From NCBI RefSeq assembly GCF_014207185.1, contig NZ_JACHCP010000001.1, positions 227,512 through 291,511 on the forward strand: 64,000 bases of DNA, written 5' to 3'. Below are positions 47,226 to 54,120 of the stretch, piece by piece. The notes beneath the pieces were generated by a model, which was not told the DNA's origin, did not search any database, and worked only from the letters and a program-made list of their open reading frames with translations. Made by a program: the position numbers and the translations under genes. Within the stretch, counting starts at the first letter, position 1; each line of letters starts with the position of its first letter. This DNA comes from Rhodanobacter sp. A1T4. GTDB lineage: Bacteria; Pseudomonadota; Gammaproteobacteria; Xanthomonadales; Rhodanobacteraceae.

Positions 47226-47253
47226 TTAGTTATTTGTAAAGTTCGGGTATACT
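47226..47253 (+). promoter_or_regulatory. Putative sigma-70 promoter of envelope protein gene
   Basis: A good -10 element TATACT (47248-47253) follows a weak -35 TTAGTT (47226-47231) after 16 bp. It lies about 43 bases upstream of the ATG at 47296 in an AT-richer divergent region. The -10 is convincing, the -35 is not. Confidence 0.45.
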
Positions 47254-47295
47254 GCATTCGCAAGATATCCACCGGAAACGACGTTACCCAAGCTT

Positions 47296-48210
47296 ATGCG
47301 CCGACTGTATTTGCCACTGCTGATGTTCCTGTTGCCGCTCGCTGCGGCCGGGCAGTCTGCGGTTGGAGATAACGCGGTTGGCGAACAGCTGCTGTCACAG
47401 CAGCCGGCGCAGATGGCTCAAGTCGGACCCGGTGTAGTTGTGCCGCTCTGGCTCGGTGCCAATGGTCATCTATTGGCGCTCAAGGCGGATAACGGTGGCA
47501 GCGCTGATGCGCTGCGCAACAACTCGCTGCTGTCCTTTCACGTTGTTGACGCATCCAGCGTCACGTCGACCGGTCTGCAATATGGCTTGGCGCCGAATCT
47601 GCAAGCGAACGCGGAGATCAGCCAGCACACCTGGGTCAATCAACCCACCCGCGTTATAGGCAGCGAAGTGGGCGCCACGTATAACGCCGGACGCTACAGC
47701 CTTGGCTTCAGCGTCGGCGCCAACAGCACGCAGGACAACAATCCAACGTTGCCACGCATACTTCCAAGCGTTGCGGCGGGTGTTGATGGCTTGTCGAGCT
47801 TTGACAGCAGTGCCCAGGTCAATGCGCGTGGTCGATTGGCATTCGGCAATACCAGTGGTATCGATTTGGGTGCCAGCGTTGGCCGCATCCACTTGCTGCC
47901 GGGTAATCTGCTGGGCATCAATACACTGGACCAGAAAGCCTTGAGCTTTGGCGTTGATCATGGCGCGTTGAGCGGCATGTTGATTGGTCGCACGATGGAG
48001 CCGCAGCTTGGCGTCCCCGGCGCCAATTTCGGTCCCGACCGCCGCTGGAACAGTATCGATCTGGGTGTCACGTGGCGTCTGCCGTGGCGCGGCCAGTTGA
48101 GCGTCGGTGCGCAGAATCTTTGGTCATCCGGTACGCCTTCCAATACGCCAGTCGGTCCCGAGCCGGATCAGTCGCGTACGCCTTACGTGCAGTACCACCA
48201 GGATCTCTGA
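47296..48210 (+). CDS. Exported protein, probable outer-membrane beta-barrel (uncharacterised)
   Basis: A 304-residue protein with a signal peptide (MRRLYLPLLMFLLPLAAAGQS). The mature part is rich in Gly, Asn and Ser with alternating polar/non-polar stretches (for example RYSLGFSVGANS, SIDLGVTWRLPWRGQLSVGAQNLW) that fit beta strands of an outer-membrane barrel. It does not end in the usual C-terminal Phe or Tyr (it ends YHQDL). I do not recognise a named family. Divergent from the c-di-GMP gene and followed by a strong terminator. Confidence 0.7.
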   Translation: MRRLYLPLLMFLLPLAAAGQSAVGDNAVGEQLLSQQPAQMAQVGPGVVVPLWLGANGHLLALKADNGGSADALRNNSLLSFHVVDASSVTSTGLQYGLAPNLQANAEISQHTWVNQPTRVIGSEVGATYNAGRYSLGFSVGANSTQDNNPTLPRILPSVAAGVDGLSSFDSSAQVNARGRLAFGNTSGIDLGASVGRIHLLPGNLLGINTLDQKALSFGVDHGALSGMLIGRTMEPQLGVPGANFGPDRRWNSIDLGVTWRLPWRGQLSVGAQNLWSSGTPSNTPVGPEPDQSRTPYVQYHQDL

Positions 48211-48240
48211 TCGTTCGTTGGTTTTCAAAACCGAACTTGA

Positions 48241-48270
48241 AAACGCCATCGCTCACACGATGGCGTTTTC
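48241..48270. terminator. Bidirectional terminator
   Basis: A perfect 12-bp stem, aaaacgccatcg (48241-48252) with cgatggcgtttt (48259-48270), closes on loop ctcaca. It ends the outer-membrane-type gene and may also serve the convergent DUF4097 gene. Confidence 0.93.
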
Positions 48271-48298
48271 GCTTGTGGCAAGCGAAATTTTTAATTAC

Positions 48299-48369
48299 GC
48301 CATTTATGGCAAGCAGTTTGTGGCCGTGCCATTTATGGCCAGCAGGCTTATAAGCCTGCCATTTAAGGC
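48299..48369. repeat. Three copies of GCCATTTATGGC at about 29-30 bp spacing, with an 18-bp palindrome
   Basis: GCCATTTATGGC occurs near 48299 and 48328, and the variant GCCATTTAAGGC near 48358, in an otherwise empty 140-bp gap. The first two copies are followed by aagcag and cagcag. Between copies two and three lies GCAGGCTTATAAGCCTGC, a perfect 18-bp palindrome (48342-48359). Not a CRISPR: units are too short and spacers resemble one another. Role unknown. Confidence 0.6.
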
Positions 48370-48410
48370 TCTGCACTCTGCAAACGTGTTTGCGACTAAG
48401 CGGCTGACGA

Positions 48411-49313
48411 TCAGTCCTGTTTGCGGATGTGCAGATCGCCGCTGAAGGTTTCGATGTTGATCTTGCCGCTGCCGTTGCCCAAATGGACATCCAGACTGCT
48501 GCCTGGCCCGTGCTCGGGTTTTTCCGGCGTGCCGAAGTCGCTGCGCAGATCACCACTGAAGCTGCTCGCGTGAAGCGAGCCGGAGATGGTTGAAGGCAGT
48601 TGCAACTGCACGTTGCCGCTCATGCTGTCGATCCCAATATTGCCATCGGCAGCAACGCTGCCAGCCAGTTGCACATCGCCAGACACGGTGCTCAAAGTCA
48701 GCTTTTTCCAAGGGCCGCCATTGGCCTGAATATGGCCGGAGATCGTCTCCAGCTTTACTTCGCTGCCGAGGGTCGGCGCAAGAATGTCGCCGCTGACCGT
48801 CTGCAAACTGGCCATTTCGGCATGGCCAGCCAGTTCGATATTGCCGCTGACGCTGTCCACTTTGAGCGACGGTGTGCGCGCACTGATGCGCGCCCTGCCG
48901 CTGACGCTGTTGATCTCGATGTTGCCACCGTCGAGCCCATCGAGGACCAGCGGCGCGCTGACCACACTGATATCCAATGAGGCGGCCTTGGGCACGTGCA
49001 GTTCCAGTGTGCTCGGTGACATCTTGCTGTCGCTGTTCCAATTCAACCAGCCTGAGCCGCCCTGGGGTTCGACCTTGATCGAGAGGTCACTGTTGCTGCC
49101 GGTGATCGTCAATGGCTTGGTGCCATCGCCGAGTTGACCGCTGACCTGCACCTCATTGCGATCCCAGCCGATGACGGTCACCGTGCCGGCGACGTTGCTG
49201 ACGCTGACGCGGGCCGTGGCGCTGGCATCGTGGCGCAGATTGATCGGTGTCTCAGCCAAGGCCTGACCAATGCAAAAACACAGCAGCAGTGGAAAGTAAC
49301 GGGTAATTTTCAT
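48411..49313 (-). CDS. DUF4097-family beta-helical exported protein
   Basis: A 300-residue protein with a signal peptide (MKITRYFPLLLCFCIGQALA). The rest is a series of ~20-residue beta repeats around SVSG-type motifs (INSVSGRARISA, VDSVSGNIELAG, LQTVSGDILAP, LETISGHIQAN, LSTVSGDVQLAG, IDSMSGNVQLQ), the DUF4097 pattern of a parallel beta structure. The function of the family is unknown; it is frequently next to ECF sigma/anti-sigma pairs, as here. ATG 49313 is preferred because AGGAA lies seven bases before it and only one before the ATG at 49319. Confidence 0.9.
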   Translation of the reverse strand: MKITRYFPLLLCFCIGQALAETPINLRHDASATARVSVSNVAGTVTVIGWDRNEVQVSGQLGDGTKPLTITGSNSDLSIKVEPQGGSGWLNWNSDSKMSPSTLELHVPKAASLDISVVSAPLVLDGLDGGNIEINSVSGRARISARTPSLKVDSVSGNIELAGHAEMASLQTVSGDILAPTLGSEVKLETISGHIQANGGPWKKLTLSTVSGDVQLAGSVAADGNIGIDSMSGNVQLQLPSTISGSLHASSFSGDLRSDFGTPEKPEHGPGSSLDVHLGNGSGKINIETFSGDLHIRKQD

Positions 49314-49330
49314 GGTCATTCCTGAGCGCG

Positions 49331-49783
49331 TCAGCCGGCGTCAGTCGCCAGCTGACGAAGCTGGTTCTGTTGACGCTCGGTACGCATGAGTAAACGTTGC
49401 AGCGCTGGTGAATCGGGTGCTTGCTGGATTGCCTGCTGCAATTCCATGCGCGCAGCATTCAGCTGTGTGGCCGCGCCGGTCAGGCGGGGGTCGGTGGGTT
49501 TCCAATTTGTCGTGGTCGGCTGCGTGCTAGCCATCGGTGCCGGCGCTGACGCAAACCTCGCGTGCCAGCCGACAAAGCCGGCGAGCAGCAACGATGCTGC
49601 AAAACCGGCGGCGATCAGCCAGCGCCGTGGATTTCCCGATCGAGGCCTCGCGGTCGACGCGCTGTCGGTTACTGCCGGCCCGGCATTGTCCAGTGCAGCG
49701 TCGATCGTGTTCCACAAATCCTGGCGAGGGGTGAGTGGCTGACGCAGGTCGCGCATTTGCCGGCGCCATTCGAATTCGTTCAT
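49331..49783 (-). CDS. Membrane protein, putative anti-sigma factor
   Basis: A 150-residue protein with a short cytoplasmic N-terminus (MNEFEWRRQMRDLRQPLTPRQDLWNTIDAAL), one membrane helix (about residues 55-73) and a periplasmic region with a Gln-rich helix. It overlaps the ECF sigma gene by four bases (ATGA) and precedes a DUF4097 gene by 17 bp. Position and topology are those of an anti-sigma factor. No ZAS zinc motif is visible, so the role is inferred from context only. Confidence 0.7.
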   Translation of the reverse strand: MNEFEWRRQMRDLRQPLTPRQDLWNTIDAALDNAGPAVTDSASTARPRSGNPRRWLIAAGFAASLLLAGFVGWHARFASAPAPMASTQPTTTNWKPTDPRLTGAATQLNAARMELQQAIQQAPDSPALQRLLMRTERQQNQLRQLATDAG

Positions 49784-50376
49784 GTCATTTCTCCCGCAGC
49801 TGCGGATCCCAATGTCTTGCGTAGTAGGCCGCGGGCGCGGTGCAGTTGTGCTTTTGATGTTCCAACGGCCATGCTGAGTTCGTTGCCGATTTCTTCGTGT
49901 CGCCAGCCTTCAATATCGTGCAGTACCAGCACCGCGCGGGCGCGTGGCGGCAGCAAAGCGATAGCGCGTTCGAGTTCTTCGCGCTCGGCGGCGCAAAACG
50001 GCGTCTGGCCGGGATCAGGTAGGTGTTCATCGTCCACCATGCTGACCGGATCAGCGCCGCGGGCGCGAATATCCATCAGCGCCACATTGACCGCGAGTCG
50101 ATACAGCCAGGTGCCGAATGCGCTTTCATGGCGAAAGCCGGGAAGTTTTTGCCATGCGCGAACGAAGGCTTCCTGTGTCAAATCTTCTGCGCGAGCGTGA
50201 TCGTAACCGGCAAGTCGATAGACCGCGCCATGCACGCGGCCCACGTGGAGGTGATAAAGCCGCTGGAACGCCCTCCGATCACCCGCTGCCGCTGCGCGAA
50301 CGTCGTCACCGTCGTTGGCTACCGCGGTGGCGACGGGTGACATGGAAGGTCCAATGGCAGGGCAGGCGGAGATCAT
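49780..50376 (-). CDS. ECF-type RNA polymerase sigma factor
   Basis: A sigma factor of up to 198 residues. Region 2 has RLAGYDHARAEDLTQEAFVRAWQKLPGFRHESAFGTWLYRLAVNVALMDI-type sequence, with the -10-recognising and core-binding signatures. Region 4 has LPPRARAVLVLHDIEGWRHEEIG and SKAQLHRARGLLRKTL for -35 binding. It is the first gene of an operon with a putative anti-sigma and a DUF4097 protein. The start may be ATG 50376 or ATG 50343. Its target promoter is not recognised here, though autoregulation is common in this group. Confidence 0.92.
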   Translation of the reverse strand: MISACPAIGPSMSPVATAVANDGDDVRAAAAGDRRAFQRLYHLHVGRVHGAVYRLAGYDHARAEDLTQEAFVRAWQKLPGFRHESAFGTWLYRLAVNVALMDIRARGADPVSMVDDEHLPDPGQTPFCAAEREELERAIALLPPRARAVLVLHDIEGWRHEEIGNELSMAVGTSKAQLHRARGLLRKTLGSAAAGEMT

Positions 50377-50488
50377 CTTGCCAGCTTGGATGCATCCAAG
50401 CGCAGAAGGGTTTGAATCGACTGAGTTGCGTCAGGTCGATGGCATGATCCGATCATAGGCGATTGGCGAACGGCTGCAATCGGTCGAC

Positions 50489-52273
50489 TCAGGAGGCGGC
50501 AGCCTTCCGGTGCGGTTGCTCGATTGCCTTGGCCACTGCCCGTGCGACGCGTTGCTGCTCTTTTCGCAGGCGCTCCGGCAGGCGCGGTGCGAAAGTATCG
50601 AGATATTCGCCGATGGCGGCGAGTTCATCCTGCCAGGCGGCGCTGTCCACTTCGAGCAGTTCGTCGAGCCTGGCGCGGTCGAGTTTCAGTCCATCGAGAT
50701 TAAGTTCATCAGCCAACGGCAGCGTACCGATCGCGGTATCGACGCCGTTAACGCGACCCTCGACACGATCGATCATCCACTGCAGCACGCGCAGGTTGTC
50801 GCCAAAACCGGGCCACAGGAATTTGCCGTCAGAGCCTTTGCGGAACCAGTTGACGTGGAAGATCTTGGGTAAGTTGGCATTGGGCTGATCGAACGACAGC
50901 CAGTGCGCGAAATAGTCGCCGTAGTGATACCCGCAGAACGGCTTCATTGCCATCGAGTCGCGTCGCAGCACGCCGACCTCACCGGTTGCCGCCGCCGTAG
51001 TTTCCGAGCCCATGGCAGCCCCCATCAAGACACCGTGTGTCCAGTCACGGGCTTCCATCACCAGCGGCAGCAGCGAGGGTCGACGACCGCCGAACACGAT
51101 GGCGCTGAGCGGCACGCCCTGCGGCGCTTCGGCCTTTTCAGACCAGGTCGGGCATTGCTTTGCGCTTACGGTGAAGCGCGAATTCGGATGCGCCGCGGGA
51201 CCGTTGGCGGCATCGTAGGGGCGGCCCTGCCAGTCGGTGACCGGCTTGCCTGGCAGGCCTTCCCACCACGGCTGGTTGTCGGCAGTCACCGCCACGTTGG
51301 TGTAGATGGTGTCGTGTGCGATGGTGACCAGCGCGTTCGGATTACTGCTCTCGCTGGTGCCCGGTGCCACACCGAAGAAGCCAGCCTCGGGATTGATGGC
51401 GTACAGACGTCCACCTTCGCCGGGCCGCATCCAGCAGATGTCGTCGCCGATCGTCCAGACCTTCCAGCCGTCCTGGCGATAGCCTTCCGGGGGAATCAGC
51501 ATGGCCAGGTTGGTTTTGCCGCAGGCAGAAGGAAACGCGGCGGCGATGTAATGCGTCTCGCCCTTGGGATTCTCGATGCCGACGATCAGCATGTGTTCGG
51601 CCATCCAGCCTTCGGTGCGGGCCTGATTGCTGGCGATGCGCAATGCATGGCACTTCTTGCCCAGCAGGGCGTTGCCGCCGTAGCCGGAGCCATACGATTT
51701 GATGGTGAGCTCTTCGGAGAAATGCATGATAAAGCGACGTTCGGGATCGAGTTCGCCGGTGGAGTGCAGCCCCCTGACGAAATGTCCTTCGCGCTCGATC
51801 CGCGCCTGTGCCGCTGCGCCCATGCGGGTCATGATGCGCATGTTCGCGACGACGTAGGGGCTGTCGGTGATCTCCACGCCGCAGCGCGCCAACGGGGAAT
51901 CGATCGGACCCATGCAGTAGGGAATCACGTACAGCGTGCGGCCAGCCATGCAGCCATCAAATAGGGCATCGATCTTTGCGTGCGCTTCGGCCGGTGCCAT
52001 CCAGTGATTGTTCGGGCCGCTGTCCTGCTTGTCCGTATGGCAGACAAACGTCAGGTGCTCGACGCGCGCAACGTCAGAAGGATTGGAGCGGTGCAGATAG
52101 CAGCCGGGGTGAGTCTGTTGGTTCAACTCGATCAGGTCGCCGGTCTGCAGCATTTGCTGCACCAGCGCCTGATATTCGGCGTCCGAACCATCGCACCAAT
52201 AGATGCGATCGGGTTTGGTCAGGGCCGCGACTTCATTGACCCACTGCTCGAGTGCTTCCAGCTTACTCGCCAT
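50489..52273 (-). CDS. pckG: Phosphoenolpyruvate carboxykinase (GTP)
   Basis: A 594-residue gluconeogenic enzyme converting oxaloacetate and GTP to PEP, GDP and CO2. The P-loop/kinase-1 block is FPSACGKTNLAMLIPP, and YGGNALLGKKCHALRIASN, GDDICWMRPG and GGRRPSLLPLVMEARDW are PEPCK signatures of the GTP type. AGAGGGA precedes ATG 52273; the frame's 39 extra upstream codons are not conserved. Monocistronic by appearance, with the TetR gene 131 bp upstream on the same strand. Confidence 0.97.
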   Translation of the reverse strand: MASKLEALEQWVNEVAALTKPDRIYWCDGSDAEYQALVQQMLQTGDLIELNQQTHPGCYLHRSNPSDVARVEHLTFVCHTDKQDSGPNNHWMAPAEAHAKIDALFDGCMAGRTLYVIPYCMGPIDSPLARCGVEITDSPYVVANMRIMTRMGAAAQARIEREGHFVRGLHSTGELDPERRFIMHFSEELTIKSYGSGYGGNALLGKKCHALRIASNQARTEGWMAEHMLIVGIENPKGETHYIAAAFPSACGKTNLAMLIPPEGYRQDGWKVWTIGDDICWMRPGEGGRLYAINPEAGFFGVAPGTSESSNPNALVTIAHDTIYTNVAVTADNQPWWEGLPGKPVTDWQGRPYDAANGPAAHPNSRFTVSAKQCPTWSEKAEAPQGVPLSAIVFGGRRPSLLPLVMEARDWTHGVLMGAAMGSETTAAATGEVGVLRRDSMAMKPFCGYHYGDYFAHWLSFDQPNANLPKIFHVNWFRKGSDGKFLWPGFGDNLRVLQWMIDRVEGRVNGVDTAIGTLPLADELNLDGLKLDRARLDELLEVDSAAWQDELAAIGEYLDTFAPRLPERLRKEQQRVARAVAKAIEQPHRKAAAS

Positions 52274-52403
52274 CGTTTTCCCTCTGGTCTTGCATGAATT
52301 GAGAATGGAAACGGTAGTTTGCAGACATTGGCATTGCAAGGCGTGACGCAGCAAAAGGCCGTCCGGGCGGCTTAATGGAATCACTTCCAATGTGATGAAC
52401 GGA

Positions 52404-52982
52404 TCAGGCTGGAATCAGGGTCGCAATCATGTGTTCCACGTAGGCATCGAACTCTTCGTGGTTGATGCGCGGCAGGCCCAGGGTGAAGTTGAGCTGCAGA
52501 AAGCCCACGTAAGCAGCGTAGGTCAGGCGTGCGCGGTTGAGAGCTTCGATCGAAGGCAGACCGGCTTCGCTATAGGCGGTAGTGAGAAATTCCATTCGCC
52601 GCTGCGACACCCGTGCCATCACCGGGACTACCTGTGGATGATCAAGTGCTTTCAGCAGCGCGGCATACACACGGTGCGGCTGCAACTCGTGGGCGACTCG
52701 ACGAAACAATTCGGGCAGACGTTTGCGCGGATCGGCGATCTGCTCGATCTGGTTGATCACTTCGCGCTCGCCGTACTGCTCCCAACGCTCTAGCGAGGCG
52801 TTCAGCAAGGCCTCGCGAGTGCGGAAATGCCAGTAGAAGCTGCCCTTGGTGACGCCAAGCTGTCGTGCCAACGCTTCGACGGCCAAGGCACCCACGCCTT
52901 GCTCGGCGATCAGATGCAGCGCGGCGAGTTCCCAATCCTCGGCGGATAGGCGGGTGCGTTCCGGTTTTATGGCGGCGTTCAT
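52404..52982 (-). CDS. TetR-family transcriptional regulator
   Basis: A 192-residue regulator. The N-terminal helix-turn-helix is GVGALAVEALARQLGVTKGSFYWHFRTREALLNA, the classic TetR DNA-binding unit; the C-terminal ligand domain is not assignable. It is divergent from the alpha/beta hydrolase-fadE pair, which is therefore its most likely target, possibly in response to an acyl or aromatic ligand. A 12-bp palindrome lies in the shared intergenic region. Confidence 0.92.
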   Translation of the reverse strand: MNAAIKPERTRLSAEDWELAALHLIAEQGVGALAVEALARQLGVTKGSFYWHFRTREALLNASLERWEQYGEREVINQIEQIADPRKRLPELFRRVAHELQPHRVYAALLKALDHPQVVPVMARVSQRRMEFLTTAYSEAGLPSIEALNRARLTYAAYVGFLQLNFTLGLPRINHEEFDAYVEHMIATLIPA

Positions 52983-53035
52983 TGGGGCATGGTAGCCACA
53001 CGCTTTGAATTTGTAATGCGGCGCGATTTATATCA

Positions 53036-53047
53036 TTGAAATTTCAA
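53036..53047. promoter_or_regulatory. Candidate TetR operator, perfect 12-bp palindrome
   Basis: ttgaaatttcaa is a perfect palindrome midway between the divergent TetR gene (start 52982) and hydrolase gene (start 53134). Its surroundings are AT-rich (gatttatatcattgaaa), as for a promoter. TetR operators are usually such inverted repeats near the regulator's own start; binding is not shown. Confidence 0.45.
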
Positions 53048-53133
53048 GGTATCTATTGGCACTTGAGCTGGCGAATGATGGCGGAAAACCGGCGTATTGA
53101 CGGCACTTGCCGCGACAGTCCATACTCATCCGT

Positions 53134-54108
53134 ATGGTTTCCCCGAACACTGCCAGCGCTGAGGTCTGTCGTTTTCCGGTCGCCGATCTGAATTTGGCGG
53201 TGGAAACGCGTAACGCTGCGGGTCGGCCGGTGCTGCTTTTTTCGCATGGCTTCGGGCAGACGCGCGGCGCGTGGAATGTTGCAGCGACTGCCCTGGCTGA
53301 AGAGGGCTGTCGATGTGTCACGTTCGACAGTCGCGGCCATGGCGAAAGCGATCGGGTTCTTGATGGCGAATATCGCATGGAGCAGTTCGCCGATGATCTG
53401 ATTCGAATCGCCAAAGCCCAACCCGAGCCACCGATTCTGGTCGGCGCATCCATGGGCGGGCTGTTGGGCATGCTGGTGGCGGGGGAAATGACACCGTCAC
53501 CATTCCGGGCACTGATTCTTGTCGATATCACACCGCGTTGGGAAACCGCTGGCGTGGAACGCATTCTCGCCTTTATGCAGGCCTATCCAGAGGGCTTTGC
53601 CGACTATGACGAAGCGGCCGAAAAGATCGCTGGCTATCTGCCGCAGCGACGCGAACGCAAGACTGAAGAACAGCTGCGTCCGCTGTTACGTAAAGGCCCC
53701 GATGGGCGACTGCGCTGGCACTGGGATCCTGCCCTGTTGGCCGGTGTGGTAGCCCAAAGCGAGCGTTACCAGCCGCGCCTGCTCGCAGCGGCATCCAGGA
53801 TCGACGTGCCGGTATTACTGTTGTCCGGAGCAAGCAGCGACGTGGTGTCGAGCGATACGGTCAAGGAATTTTTGCAGCGCGTACCACACGCACGGCATGT
53901 GGAGCTGCCGCATGCCACGCATATGGTGGCCGGCGACTCGAATGATGCCTTCACGCGCGAGGTTGCGCGCTTTGTGCAAGATCTCGTTCAACAAGACCTC
54001 GTTCAACAAAATCTGGCCCAACCAAACTCGAGCCAACCCGACTTGTCGAATCAACAAGATCTGGATCGACCCGATGACCGGCACTATGCCGGTGCTGTTC
54101 AACCATGA
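53134..54108 (+). CDS. Alpha/beta-fold hydrolase with low-complexity tail
   Basis: A 324-residue hydrolase: oxyanion region SHGFGQTRGAW, DSRGHGESDR, nucleophile elbow GASMGG (Ser), acid near VLLLSGASSDVVS and His in PHATHMVAGD. Substrate unknown. The last ~40 residues are an imperfect pentapeptide repeat (DLVQQ, DLVQQ, NLAQP, NSSQP, DLSNQQ, DLDRP) from a 15-bp DNA repeat, which probably extends beyond the folded domain. The start ATG 53134 is chosen over the TTG-region extension to 53107. It precedes fadE by 12 bp. Confidence 0.87.
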   Translation: MVSPNTASAEVCRFPVADLNLAVETRNAAGRPVLLFSHGFGQTRGAWNVAATALAEEGCRCVTFDSRGHGESDRVLDGEYRMEQFADDLIRIAKAQPEPPILVGASMGGLLGMLVAGEMTPSPFRALILVDITPRWETAGVERILAFMQAYPEGFADYDEAAEKIAGYLPQRRERKTEEQLRPLLRKGPDGRLRWHWDPALLAGVVAQSERYQPRLLAAASRIDVPVLLLSGASSDVVSSDTVKEFLQRVPHARHVELPHATHMVAGDSNDAFTREVARFVQDLVQQDLVQQNLAQPNSSQPDLSNQQDLDRPDDRHYAGAVQP

Positions 54109-54120
54109 TGAGGTGTTGAT

